A DNA stretch of 64,000 bases. Source: Cordylochernes scorpioides (taxonomy: Eukaryota > Arthropoda > Arachnida > Pseudoscorpiones > Chernetidae). The stretch lies in the NCBI GenBank assembly GCA_030710605.1, contig CP092877.1:43756406-43820405 (forward strand). Reading direction: 5' to 3'. Positions 9,753 through 20,518 of the stretch are shown here, in pieces (position 1 is the first letter of the stretch; every line of letters begins with the position of its first letter). Both the position numbers and the translations under genes were made by a program. The notes beneath the pieces are model-generated. The model had not been told where the DNA came from and did no database searches. It saw only the letters and a program-made list of their open reading frames with translations.

Positions 9753-11303
9753 TTATTTTTTTTTTTTATATTTTATAATTGATATACTATTGAAATATTT
9801 TACTTGTCTGATACTAAATTTGTTTTTAATAAATTCCATGTTTAAATTTTTAACATCTTCTATGAAATTATCTAATATATTATTTGTTCTATAAAATCTT
9901 AGAAGCTGACCAAAATATATACCCTTACAGCAATTTAATGATATATTAGAATTTATATTACAGTATTTTATAATATTGAAATTATAATTACTCTTTTTAT
10001 TATAAACTCTAACAGCATTATTTGCAAGGTCTATATTCAGGTCTAAAAAGTTAACTTTTTTGTTTCTATAAATTTTTTCATTGTTCTTAAGTTTCAAGTA
10101 TTTAGGATATATTTCAGGTATTAATTTTTTAAACTGTGGATTATTGAATATTATGATGTCATCTACATATCGGAACATTTGCCAATTAACACTATTTTGT
10201 AGAAAGTATTCTCTTTCGTAACAGAACAATATTAGATTGGCTAATAATGGACTTGAAGAAGTTCCCATGGGAACGCCTTCTGATTGAATATATATTTTAT
10301 TTTTAAATTCTATATAGTTAAAATTTAAAAATGTTTCCAGTAGAGTTTTTGCTGTTTTAAGATCTAATTTAATTGTTTTATATCTGTTATGAATAATTTT
10401 AATGTAGAAAGTTTTGTCATTAATGAATTCGTTAAATAAATTGGTTATTTTATTATTTAGATATCTTAAATTTATTTTAGAATATAGGTCCTCAAAGTCA
10501 AATGTGTGTACTGTTTCAATGTTTGTCCAATTGTTCATTAAATAGTTAATGATTTTTTTATTTGAGTCGATAAATTTATAATTATATTTATTAGTTAATT
10601 TATTTATAATAAATTGTAGTGTTGAAGCTAATTGTATATCAATGTTTTTTATAACTGAATTTATACCAGATGTGATTGTTCTAAAAGAAATTGGTTTTTT
10701 GTGTAGTTTAGGAATTATATAGAACTTTGGTATGTTTGGATTTTTGTGGTTATTATAAATTTTTAGTGAATTTTCAACGTTTTTGATGTCTTTTTTGATT
10801 TTTGTGGCTGTAGTTCTAGCAAAAGTGTATTTATGATTATTATCAATTTCCTTTTTTAGTATATCGTGATATAGATTTTTACAAATTATAGATAAGTTAT
10901 TAGAACATTTATCTATAGGAGTGATAATAAAGTCCTTCTGTAAATTAATTATATTTTCTTTAAGAGAAGGAATATCTGATTTAGGTTTTGTGTATTTAAG
11001 TGTATTATTATAATAATTTATAATTTCCTTTTTAATATTATGTTTCCATTCCAGAAAAGTAAATTCTGGAATACTGTATTTTATACTAGTTTTATTTATG
11101 AAAATATCTATATCTTTTAATATAGATTTAATTGTTTTATTATAATTGTGTTTAATTTGAGGTATATATTTATACCCTTTATTTAAAATATCCTGATATT
11201 CTGGATTTAAAAAAGAAAATTTGCTAGTTAATATATGACCTGAGAACTTATATCTATCAATATAGTTGTTGCAATTACATTTAATTTTTTTAAAATTTGC
11301 CAA
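9753..11303 (-). CDS. Penelope-like reverse transcriptase, nearly intact copy
   Basis: 516 residues are shown and the frame stays open upstream to about 11590. The RT landmarks of Penelope-like elements are present: FYIIPKLHKKP with SFRTITSG after it (~195-215), TFDFEDLYSKIN with the first catalytic Asp (~265), EGVPMGTSSSPLLANLILF (~345) and the MFRYVDDIIIF active site (~380), then FLDLNIDL in the thumb. There is no RNase H, LTR or integrase. Relatives at 24780-26330, 33345-34930 and 40736-41970 have FVDD in place of YVDD. It would copy element RNA primed from nicked DNA. A one-base loss near 11590 separates it from the upstream GIY-YIG frame, with which it was probably one protein of about 800 residues. 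Confidence 0.92.
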   Translation of the reverse strand: MANFKKIKCNCNNYIDRYKFSGHILTSKFSFLNPEYQDILNKGYKYIPQIKHNYNKTIKSILKDIDIFINKTSIKYSIPEFTFLEWKHNIKKEIINYYNNTLKYTKPKSDIPSLKENIINLQKDFIITPIDKCSNNLSIICKNLYHDILKKEIDNNHKYTFARTTATKIKKDIKNVENSLKIYNNHKNPNIPKFYIIPKLHKKPISFRTITSGINSVIKNIDIQLASTLQFIINKLTNKYNYKFIDSNKKIINYLMNNWTNIETVHTFDFEDLYSKINLRYLNNKITNLFNEFINDKTFYIKIIHNRYKTIKLDLKTAKTLLETFLNFNYIEFKNKIYIQSEGVPMGTSSSPLLANLILFCYEREYFLQNSVNWQMFRYVDDIIIFNNPQFKKLIPEIYPKYLKLKNNEKIYRNKKVNFLDLNIDLANNAVRVYNKKSNYNFNIIKYCNINSNISLNCCKGIYFGQLLRFYRTNNILDNFIEDVKNLNMEFIKNKFSIRQVKYFNSISIIKYKKKK

Positions 11304-11601
11304 ATTATTAATAAATTGGTTATAATTGCAAACTAAATTACCTATATTTTTGTTGTATCTCCGGATTGTTTTGAAATTTAAATTTTTTATAGGGAAAAGA
11401 TTATTGATGTTTTGGTTATTAAAAATATCATTAAATTTAATATGATTAAATAAATTGTTATTAAATTTAATGATAATATTAATGTTATTAGTAGATTGTT
11501 TAATTTTTCTGTATTTAAAGATGTCGTGTGTGATATCTATTAATCTGTTAGTCAGATTATGAATTTTAATATATTCTATAAGTTTGATAATTTATTATTA
11601 T

Positions 11602-12186
11602 TTAGTTTAAATAATGTTTTAATAAATTTATCGACGAAGTTGTTAGTGTACATTTGTTTTTTAGGTCCAGTAATTCTTCAAATTTAATGTAACCTAATTT
11701 ATTGGTAGTTTTACCTCTAGTTTTATTAGGTTTAGTTTTAAATTCATTTTTTTTGTATTTGCAGCTGATTTCATAAGTTGAAATTTCTTCTGTTTGTGGT
11801 TTGTATGTATAGTTTAATTCGTCATTAAGTCCATAAGGGAATAATGTGTTGTGTTTATAAATGTAGTTGTTTTCTAATAATAGTCGTTGTTTTTTGTTTT
11901 GACATATGTCTAGTATTTCTATCTTAAAGTTGTTAAAAGTATGTAATTGATTGTGTTCTTTCATATATATATTACCAATTGATTTTTTAGCGTGGTTTCT
12001 ATGTAGGTTTATTCGTATATTTAATGGATTACACGTTTGTCCTATATATGATAGTTGACAAATTTGGCATGTTAATTTATAAATAGTATTCACTAATTTA
12101 CAACAAGTTGTTTGAAAAGTGTCATGGTTCTTAAGAGAGGGACAAGTTTGACAATTCTTTCTTAGGCAATTCTTAGCGAGTTTAAA
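11602..12186 (-). CDS. Penelope-like N-terminal zinc-finger and GIY-YIG endonuclease part
   Basis: The frame is open from a stop at 12187-12189. Its first ~30 residues are Cys-rich (a C-x4-C-x2-C group, then a CC pair), followed by the GIY-YIG nuclease signature: NTIYKLTCQICQLSYIGQT, a downstream R...H...H helix and an LLLENNYI-type Glu/Asn helix. In classic Penelope the GIY-YIG domain follows RT; here it clearly precedes RT, as in the described Naiad/Chlamys-type permuted elements. No ATG lies in this frame before the zinc cluster; GTG at 12093 is the first near-cognate codon after it. The frame runs off-phase after residue ~130 of the downstream part because of the one-base deletion near 11590. 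Confidence 0.88.
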   Translation of the reverse strand, partial: FKLAKNCLRKNCQTCPSLKNHDTFQTTCCKLVNTIYKLTCQICQLSYIGQTCNPLNIRINLHRNHAKKSIGNIYMKEHNQLHTFNNFKIEILDICQNKKQRLLLENNYIYKHNTLFPYGLNDELNYTYKPQTEEISTYEISCKYKKNEFKTKPNKTRGKTTNKLGYIKFEELLDLKNKCTLTTSSINLLKHYLN

Positions 12187-12189
12187 TTA

Positions 12190-12707
12190 ACATAAAAGAG
12201 GTGCTAACCCTAATATGTTTGTAGTTTTTTTTAGTTTTTTAGTTTGTTATTCTTATGAATTTTTTTTTAAATATATTTTTCTTAATTGTTTTTGTGGTAA
12301 TTAAATTTGTAATAAATTGAATAATTAATCTATAAAGAAATAGAAATTACTGTTTGTTATCTGTTATATTTTTAAGAATAACTAATAAAAAAACATCTTT
12401 AAACTAACAAAACACTGAAAAAAACAAGAGTTCTGAAGTTATTTTTTCTAAAATTACTTTTATAATTTACTTTTTCATAAATCAAACACTAAAAGATAAT
12501 TGAAATATGTATGGAGTTTTATTTATATTAGAATATCTAATATAATTTAATTTGTATATTATATTATATATAAAAAAATAAAAAATCATATCATAGAGCA
12601 AGCTCATATGAATTAATATAGTGTAAAAAACTATATAACAAAATTATAACAGTGATTCCAAATTTAAAACTCAAGGAGCAAACTGATAAGAATGATAACT
12701 CATATCA
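12190..12707 (-). repeat. PLE 5' non-coding region and element end
   Basis: No gene. It is AT-rich and homologous to 31505-31925 and 35850-36170. It ends in AGTGTAAAAAACTATATAAC-like terminal sequence, which is also found at 4980 and (inverted) at 43400. Confidence 0.75.
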
Positions 12708-14456
12708 AGTAGATTTGATTAGATTAGCAAGTTAAATCTAAATTAATTATAATAATAAATAGTTGTTTAATTTTATAGTCCAGTTTTGTTTTAAAATTAT
12801 CTTCACTATTTTGATCAATTAAATTTAAATTATAAAATTTGTAAATAGTTATTATTTAGTAGAGAGAGAGAAAAAAAATCCTTTACTTCTAATACATCAT
12901 CCAGTTAATTATATATTTATAATTAATAACAATAAAAATTAACAACGTAACGTCTTTTGCATCGGTTTTTACACGTCATTTAGACATACTCTATCCTATA
13001 TATAGAATAATAGAAGTGAGAATATATTTAATATTATAAATTTTAGTAGTTAGAGAAAAGAGAGAAAGACAGAACCATGTACTTTTAATCAAACTAATAA
13101 TAAGAAAAAAAAGTTTTGTAAAGAAGGTAGATAAGATTGTTACTATATATATATATATTTTTATAATTTTATATTTTATCCTTTTTTTTAAAGATTTTTT
13201 GAAATTTTTTCATTTTAAAATATGATTATAAATAGTTGTATTTAGCAATATATCTATAATATGAATTAACTTTTGTTATAAGTTTGGTTATTATGTTTTG
13301 AAACCCTAATGGTAGACCAGACACACACAAAAAAATTTAAATTGAAATAATTATTGGAAAAAGANNNNNNNNNNNNNNNNNNNNNNNNNNNNNNNNNNNN
13401 NNNNNNNNNNNNNNNNNNNNNNNNNNNNNNNNNNNNNNNNNNNNNNNNNNNNNNNNNNNNNNNNGATCTGCTGGACCGGGGATTTTCAAATAAAAATCCA
13501 GCTGACATTTCCTCCCTTCTTTATTATGTCATAGACCTCTTTTAAACCGGATTTTATGTGTTAATATTAAGTTACTTCAGTGAAACATTTATATGAACAG
13601 ATATACCAAAATACAATTGTTAACAAATTCCAACTGTAAACCTACCTCATCCGCGGCGTCCTCCATTGTGATCATCTATTTCTGGATGACACATGTTGCG
13701 GGGGGGACATTTCAAAATTAGACCATTTATTCTGAATTTTTTGAACAACAAGACAATCAAAGAAGAAAGAAAAAGTAGTTAAGGGAAGAAAGCCAAACTT
13801 TATAATCTTTACAGTTAGTTATATCAATATAACTGATTCAACATTTATTCATCTTTTAATATTCCTTTAAAAAGGCAAATTATAAGAGTTTAATAAAGCT
13901 ATTAATTGTGTAAATCCACCTTTATTTAATTTCCATTTTCCTCCCCAGAAATTGGAGAATAAACAAAATGAATTCTATACAACAATATTTTAAAAATCTT
14001 GTGAAAAAATCTTCAAATCAGCTATTTTATCCAAGTTTAATTAACTGTTAAAGATTATAAATTTGTATTAGTTATTATTGAGAGAAATTATAGAAAGTTG
14101 ATTTCATAAATGGATACTTCCATTTATTTTTTTTTATATTTTATAATTGATATACTATTGAAATATTTTACTTGTCTGATACTAAATTTGTTTTTAATAA
14201 ATTCCATGTTTAAATTTTTAACATCTTCTATGAAATTATCTAATATATTATTTATTCTATAAAATCTTAGAAACTGACCAAAATATATACCCTTACAGCA
14301 ATTTAATGATATATTAGAATTTATATTACACTATTTTATAATATTGAAATTATAATTACTCTTTTTATTATAAACTCTAACAGCATTATTTGCAAGGTCT
14401 ATATTCAGGTCTAAAAAGTTAACTTTTTTGTTTCTATAAATTTTTTCATTGTTCTT
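12708..14456 (-). mobile_element. Second PLE copy, 5'-truncated, head-to-tail
   Basis: Repeats 8444-10090: the non-coding 3' region followed by the last ~100 codons of RT (14456-14150), which stop at the motif after the active site. It joins an inverted PLE fragment at 14457. Confidence 0.85.
13365..13464. other. Assembly gap of 100 N
   Basis: Exactly 100 Ns. The sequence before (ending AAAAAGA) and after (GATCTGCTGG) is directly contiguous in the sister copy at 9095-9120, so 100 is a placeholder rather than a measured size. Confidence 0.95.
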
Positions 14457-15133
14457 AATAAAGAAGGGGTGAAATGTCAGCTGGATTTTTATTTGAAAAT
14501 CCCCGGTCCAGCAGATCTCTTTTTCCAATAATTATTTCAATTTAAATTTTTTTGTGTATGTCTGGTCTACCATTAGGGTTTCAAAACATAATAACCAAAC
14601 TTATAACAAAAGTTAATTCATATTATAGATATATTGCTAAATACAACTATTTATAATCATATTTTAAAATAAAAAAATTTCAAAAAATCTAAAAAAAAAA
14701 GGATAAAATATAAAATTATAAAAATATATATATATATACTAACAATCTTATCTACCTTCTTTACAAAACTTTTTTTTTCTTATTATTAGTTTGATTAAAA
14801 GTACATGGTTCTGTCTTTCTCTCTTTTCTCTAACTACTAAAATTTATAATATTAAATATATTCTCACTTCTATTATTCTATATATAGGATAGAGTATGTC
14901 TAAATGACGTGTAAAAACCGATGCAAAAGACGTTACGTTGTTAATTTTTATTGTTATTAATTATAAATATATAATTAACTGGATGATGTATTAGAAGTAA
15001 AGGATTTTTTTTTCTCTCTCTCTACTAAATAATAACTATTTACAAATTTTATAATTTAAATTTAATTGATCAAAATAGTGAAGATAATTTAAAACAAAAC
15101 TGGACTATAAAATTAAACAACTATTTATTATTA
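14457..15133 (+). mobile_element. Inverted PLE non-coding fragment
   Basis: Reverse complement of about 8460-9155. It follows the truncated copy directly, giving an inverted arrangement common at PLE insertions. It ends in (TA)n. Confidence 0.85.
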
Positions 15134-15149
15134 TATATATATATATATA

Positions 15150-15552
15150 TAATATATGCTTCGAGCAATCGTTCTTCCTTCATAGTTCTTAATAGTTTCG
15201 AATATTCATAATATAATAACATTGAAGATTATTAAATGTGATTTTGAGAAGATCTACAGGAGTTAGCTGATAATTTTGGCCACGATGGCTTCAACTCTTT
15301 CTATTTCAAATTGATCTCCAGATAGACTAAGAAACAGCATTTTCCAAAATAGGTTTTAAGAATGTATGGTATTCTGTGCGTAATATAATTGCATTTAAAC
15401 CCCTTTTTTTTTAGATTTCTAAGTCTATTTTTAGCTTTGTGTGTATCATGATATCGATAATTTTTCTTTAAAGTGATAGTAGGGTCAATTGTGATACCCC
15501 AAGGCATCTTAGAGAATCTGAAAATTTAAGATTGCTGAGTACTTTAGAATTA
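15150..15552. repeat. Partial, diverged copy of the 5.2-kb unit
   Basis: Matches 4127-4520 and 51120-51515 with many differences and ends at an (AT)n tract. Sequence equivalent to what should follow it reappears at 43421. No gene. Confidence 0.75.
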
Positions 15553-15569
15553 TATATATATATATATAT

Positions 15570-16010
15570 CGTAAACCCGGGTAAGCCAACAAGTGAGTTG
15601 GAAGCAGTCGGGGTTGAGTGTCAAGGCGTACAGAGTGGGAAGTCCGCACGTGACAGTAAGGACAAAGTTTGGGATCAAAAGACGCTCTCCTAGTACGTCG
15701 TACGTGGGACCAGGACCAGGGGAAAGTTGAGGATTAACTGAGGAAATATCGGCGTCCTGCATGAAGCCGCGGAGGCAAGGAGGAATCAAAACGACGGCCA
15801 CGAGGGCCGCCGTGAGACCTAGCACTGAACGGGCCTCTCCGAAAATATCCACTGTAACCTAACTAACTGTCAACATCCGGACCAACGCCCTTTTTGTCCC
15901 TCTCTGGATCCCCCGGGTGTCCGATGGCAAGCTGGTGTCACTTTGAGACGACTAGAAAAGACGTCATACTTTATTACTTACACATCACATTGTTTAAATT
16001 ACGATATATA
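15570..16010. other. Unassigned GC-richer segment
   Basis: More GC-rich than its surroundings. A minus-strand frame of about 100 codons (15852-15550) has hydrophobic and Pro-rich stretches but no motif I recognise. It may be the tail of an unrecognised element. Confidence 0.4.
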
Positions 16011-16015
16011 TATAT

Positions 16016-16378
16016 TAAAAATGGCATATCCTGACCAGGAGCACATGTGCTTTAAAGAAGGCAGAGCGCCATCTGGTGGAACAGAAATCAACTAAACATT
16101 GATTTAGCCTGTTCCTTGATATTTGGCCAACCCAATTTCTTGATAAATCAAGAAAAGCCATCCACGAACGCGTTTCGCGCTTTTGGCGCTCGTCAGCGTG
16201 GAGTAGGCTGAACCACTGCGACCAAAAAAAAATGTTCTTGATTTATCAAGAAATTGGGTTGGCCAAATATCAAGGAACAGGCTAAATCAATGTTTAGTTG
16301 ATTTCTGTTCCACCAGATGGCGCTCTGCCTTCTGTAAAGCACATGTGCTCCTGGTCAGGATATGCCATTTTTAATATT
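16016..16378. mobile_element. Fold-back element with a hammerhead in its loop
   Basis: Two arms of about 140 bp (16016-16158 and 16231-16375) are inverted copies carrying the TTCTTGAT/ATCAAGAA palindrome, TTGGCCAA and the CGCCATCTGG/CCAGATGGCG block. The ~75-bp spacer holds a minus-strand hammerhead. In block order it matches 1-270 and 59990-60116. Confidence 0.85.
16162..16201 (-). ncRNA. Hammerhead ribozyme, second copy
   Basis: On the minus strand: helix I CCACG (16201-16197) pairs with CGTGG (16166-16162). The core CTGACGA is at 16196-16190. Helix II is GCGC (16189-16186) with GCGC (16180-16177) and loop CAAAA. GAAA is at 16176-16173, followed by ACGCGT and a GTT cleavage triplet. Relative to the copy at 17-58, helix II changes from GGGC:GCCC to GCGC:GCGC, so a base pair is swapped on both sides. 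That covariation supports a selected RNA fold. Confidence 0.85.
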
Positions 16379-16394
16379 GATTTCAACACCTGAT

Positions 16395-17198
16395 CTTTTT
16401 ATCTTTTATTTTTTTTTTCTTTCGTTTTTTAATATATATATATGGTAATTTAAACCAACAGCCCTATATTGTATACTACTTAGCAAGATTGTCATGTTGT
16501 ATATAGAAACACATCTATAAATAATTATACGCATGATTGACCTGTGTCATTGCATCACCATATGTAATGTACTTTGTACAAACTGAGGATGAATAAATAT
16601 AACTATGTAATGGATTAAGAGCTGAGTTAAAGCAAGATTGAGAAGTCCAAAAACGTCTAAAATCGAGACAACCCTAAAGGAATTCGGCAGCCCGTTGCCA
16701 TCTGGTCCAAAGGGTGAGGAATGCCGCAGACGTTCAAAGTCCAACTCCCCCCCCCCCCTCCTCGGGAATGGTATATAAACACCTCAGTTTTAGCCCTAGT
16801 TAGTCAGCAGTCACCCCTTTCACCGTCGGCGTGAGCCCTTGTTGGCCGTAGCCAGGACCACCTGATCGCCATGTAAAACAGTAAGATCTCTTCTAACTCC
16901 ATCTTGCTCTTAGCTCGACTCCTATCTGTTCATGGAACTTTCCTACTACAACTGTGTCTCTTCGTTTTGTGTGTGTGGACATTCCCAAGCTTTCCACTCT
17001 GCCTCGACCACGACTGCCTGTACTCTGTGAAAACTGTTAAAGGTCTTCCAAAGTGCAGAGAGGTACTGGAAAACTCTCCACGCCCTGACTGTCCCTCTCG
17101 GTTACTACAGGTTTGACCCTCGGTTACCACACCTTATAGCGAGAGTCGAGAGGATAGCTCATCACAATTAAGTCGACAGCAACTCTTTATCCTTTATA
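16395..17198. other. Non-coding segment with a promoter-like block
   Basis: No gene recognised. A C-run at 16747-16758 is followed by GGTATATAAAC (TATA-like, near 16770) and, about 25-30 bases later, a TTAGTCAGCAGTC stretch resembling an arthropod-style initiator region. A possible splice donor, ACAGTAAGAT, follows near 16877. It could be a remnant LTR or a host promoter; neither is proven. Confidence 0.35.
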
Positions 17199-18580
17199 TC
17201 TATAAAAATGAAATGCGAAATCGATGTTTGTTATCGCATCACGCAAAATCTACTGACTCAATCATTATGGAATTTCGCATGTAGGTAGCTGAAGATTTCG
17301 TTTAACATATAGGCTATTCAAAAAACGAAAAGGTTTAATGTGCTATTTTTAAAAAATGTTAAACCAAAATTCCTTAATTCAAGCCTTTTACCGCTTGGCG
17401 GCGCACTGGTCGCGACGATAAATGAATTTGATTGGTTAATAAAATTTTACACGTTGTTGTTTTGTAATTTTACCCGATTAATGTGTCTTTAAAAGGTAAG
17501 ATTATTTTTATATATCTATTATTTTTATATATATATCTTTGAAAATAATTTTAATCGATCATTATCAAATAAATACGCCCCCGGAACCTGGGTTAATTAA
17601 AACTGTATTGTGAAATTTCGCACGTAGGGAGTTGAGGTTTTGGTTTAACATTTAGGCTAAAAGCACAAAAATTGCATTTCGAAAAACTTTCTTTTCCTTT
17701 TTAGAAGGTAGATTTTATTTAATCATTTAGTAATATTTTTTCAATTTAAATTAATTGGATTTATTATTTATTTCGCAGCTTATTCATATATTTTGCTTCG
17801 TTTAATTTTAATTAGTGTAAATATAACGATCTACATTTTTAAAGATAAGTGTAGTATTTTATCTCATAAGGTATATTATTTTTAGAACAGTATTCTATTT
17901 TTTTTTCTTTCTTATATTTAGAGTGCGTATAAATTTTATTAAAGTTGTAAAAAGTATATTTATTGAAAAAGTATAAACATTTTTTTTCTGTCATTGGTTA
18001 TATTATATACCATATATATTTATATGGTACAAACATATTTTTTTATGTATATGTATATATTTGTTTCTAGACTAAATTTATTCAAATCAAGATAGCTTTT
18101 TTTATGCTTTTAAAAGTACGTATAATATATTTAACGTTTCATAATACTTTTCAACTTAAAGTCTTTGGAAACAATATTGCTTTTTTCCTATCCTGCAGGT
18201 CAACAGTACACTGCAACATGCTATCATAACTCTGGCTTTTGGCATTGATATTTATTTATTGTGAAAGTACTGTTTGCTACCTTAAGCTCTGGAGAAATTA
18301 TAATTTAGATCCATCCTGTGGAAATCACACCATAGTAAAAAAAGAACGCATGTAGCTGGTAGCAAATTTTGTGCCCTGTGTGAAGCTAGCGTTCAAATTT
18401 AATTTTTTTGAAAGATATTTCTATTGTTGGCCTTATTTTCACTTGTCCTGACCCATATAGGGTTAATTAATAGCTCATTTGACATTTTACCTTTATTTAT
18501 GGTCTTGGCAATATATATGTAAAGCTTTTTAGGTAAAAAAGAATTGAGGTATATTTTGAAATATAGATAAAAATCACAAG

Positions 18581-18752
18581 GAAGCAAGACCAGATCCAAA
18601 TAAATAAATTATGTGTGGTTTCAGAAACAGCATTGTTACCATCTTCAGACAAAAGTACTGAATACATTCAGTAATTTTGTCTTTATAAGGTAACAATGCT
18701 GTTATTGAAACATAACACATAATTCGTTTATTTTTTATTTGGTCTTGCTTTT
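18581..18752. repeat. Palindromic repeat, copy 1
   Basis: Inverted arms of roughly 60-70 bases run from AAGCAAGACCAGATCC to its inverted form near 18750, with GGTAACAATGCTGTT in the inner arm. Another copy is at 21623-21795. Confidence 0.7.
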
Positions 18753-19119
18753 TTGGTATTTTTAGCATTGCCCTTGACTATTAGAAAATGATGCAAATTT
18801 CCTAATTATTTTATGCCATTTTAAAAAGTACATTCTTTTGTAATAATATCTAATTTCCCACATTTTTCTAAAGCTGCCAACAATGACCTAATACAAAAAA
18901 ATAATCCAAGTCTGGGTATTTCAGTATTGCAGATATATTACATTTTTAAAAGTTGTTTAACTATAGATGTACATGCCGGATTAGGTGCCCTTAAAAATGT
19001 TTAATCTGGCTGTTTCTTCTTGAACTGCCGAGCGTGAAGTGGAGAAAGTAAAATTTTCAGGTTGCGAGGCCCATTTCCCTTAATTCACACTAATCATTTG
19101 ATTTTTTTTTTTCATTTTT

Positions 19120-19300
19120 TAGATACCAAAGCCCAGTTTGGTTACTTGCACTCACTAGAGGGGTTTGCCTTTTTCAAGACTCAGGGGCCATTGGGGCAAT
19201 TTTTTTTTTCAGAACAAAGTGTCTAAATCTGCATTCAATGATCCCGGGTCGTGGTTTTTAAAAATCAACAGTTTAGACCACTCCTCCAAAAATGCACTCT
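19120..19300 (-). mobile_element. tRNA-derived SINE, diverged copy
   Basis: Shares the conserved body (GTTACTTGCACTCACTAG) and a decayed tRNA-like head (GATCCCGGGTCGTGG...TTTAGACCACTCCTCC) with the copy at 2130-2320. It lies within the duplicated Helitron tail. Confidence 0.6.
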
Positions 19301-19614
19301 ATTCATTAGATGTGTTTGTGAAATTGATCTTATATTTCAGATTATTTTTACCAGAATTTTTAATTTTGATATTTGCAGTTTATCTCCATTGTGCTGAAAG
19401 AAAATTCTTTACTTTAAGTTTTAAAAACAGTTGGGGGCTCTATTCATTCAAGAGTAAACCCCACTCGAACAATACCCGGGCGAAGCCGGGTCCATATATC
19501 TATATAGGCTCAATTTATTGGGCAGTTTTTTCAACCAAATTAGACTTTTTTTTAGGCCTTCTTCCATTGTCTTTTTTTTTTTTTTGCTGTCATTTGTTTA
19601 GGTAGTATTTAGAT

Positions 19615-19944
19615 CAGTGATTCTCAACCTTTTTTTTGTTACGGCATTATTTTAAAGATTTGCAAATTTGGCGGCACAATTTTAGAATTTCGCGGCACAC
19701 TTTTGCTAACTTTAATGCAAGAAAATTCAAATTATGTATCAATATTTCTATGCAAAATATAAGTACTATACATCTCTAACATTCAATTTGCTAATTTCGT
19801 TATTTTAAAAAGTAAAAAAATGAAAAAGAAAAGAAGAAAAACCAATACAAACGTGAACATAATCATATTACTAAAATTCGGCGGCACATTTTTAGAATTT
19901 CGCGGCACACAAAATTACCGCGGCACATTGGTTGAGAATCACTG
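19615..19944. mobile_element. hAT-type MITE
   Basis: The 330-bp element has terminal inverted repeats CAGTGATTCTCAACC / GGTTGAGAATCACTG and an exact 8-bp target duplication ATTTAGAT (19607-19614 and 19945-19952). The interior repeats GCGGCAC motifs in both halves. The 8-bp duplication and CAGTG terminus are characteristic of hAT elements. It is non-coding and would depend on a transposase elsewhere. Confidence 0.88.
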
Positions 19945-20323
19945 ATTTAGATTTATCTGCTTCATAATATGTAGCTGCTCATATATATCTATGTATGTTC
20001 TACTCATATTTATTGTACATATTTTTTCAGCTAATTATACTTTTTTTTTTACGTCTTCTTCCATTTGATTTTTTTTAATCAGTTGTTTTACGTTTTCACT
20101 GAGTTTTATGCATTTTTCCCCTCCTTTCAGATTATTTCTATGCTTTTTTTATTTTGGCCTTAGTCATGAGTCGCGCTTATTTTAATACACTATTTTTGAA
20201 TTTTTTTCTTCAATCTCAGTCCTTTATGTTTTACATTTTTCAGTTATCCTTATTTTTATTTTTACTAATGCTTTGTGTTTGTAGGTATGCCAAGCCATAG
20301 GAGAAGCAATCTTTCTCAGCTTT

Positions 20324-20518
20324 CCAATAGCTCTAGGGTTCAGCATGCTTCAGGGTCAAACATTGCAAGTAGTTGGTGTGCATCTTGAGTCTCCCTGTTT
20401 CTCGCATGGGCAACTCTATGTAGCATGCTCCCGTGTTTCCAGCCCTAAAAATTTATTTGTCTTTAGTTCTACTTTTAGCAAGACACGCAATATTGTTTAT
20501 CAGGGGGCTTTGATATAG
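20324..20518 (+). pseudogene. Helitron helicase, C-terminal remnant
   Basis: A plus-strand frame with no start of its own and a TAG stop at 20516-20518. It has FPIALGF, then LQGQTLQVVG (the conserved QGQT helicase motif; the usual INKA part is damaged), and SHGQLYVACSRVSSPKNL, the near-invariant C-terminal Pif1/Helitron motif, ending about 20 residues later as in intact Helitrons. The rest of the Rep-helicase protein was not found upstream. In an active element it would unwind DNA during rolling-circle transposition. Confidence 0.85.

Larger units (their letters stand above)
4980..15133 (-). mobile_element. Penelope-like element block 1, interrupted by gypsy
   Basis: PLE sequence runs 4980-5076 and resumes at 8439-15133 after a gypsy insertion. 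It contains one nearly complete minus-strand element (about 8444-12720), a second 5'-truncated head-to-tail copy (12708-14456) and an inverted fragment (14457-15133). Bases 8444-9750 and 12708-14150 are near-identical direct repeats, the pseudo-LTR layout known for tandem PLEs. Both outer ends abut (TA)n tracts (4962-4979 and 15133-15152). Confidence 0.9.

Noticed and set aside
15550..15852. 100-codon minus-strand frame
   Set aside because: No recognisable domain and its C-terminal end runs into an (AT)n tract; kept only as unassigned sequence.
16904..17116. Small hydrophobic-then-Cys-rich frame resembling a secreted peptide
   Set aside because: No in-frame ATG (starts at TTG), no homology recognised, and it lies in repeat-like DNA.
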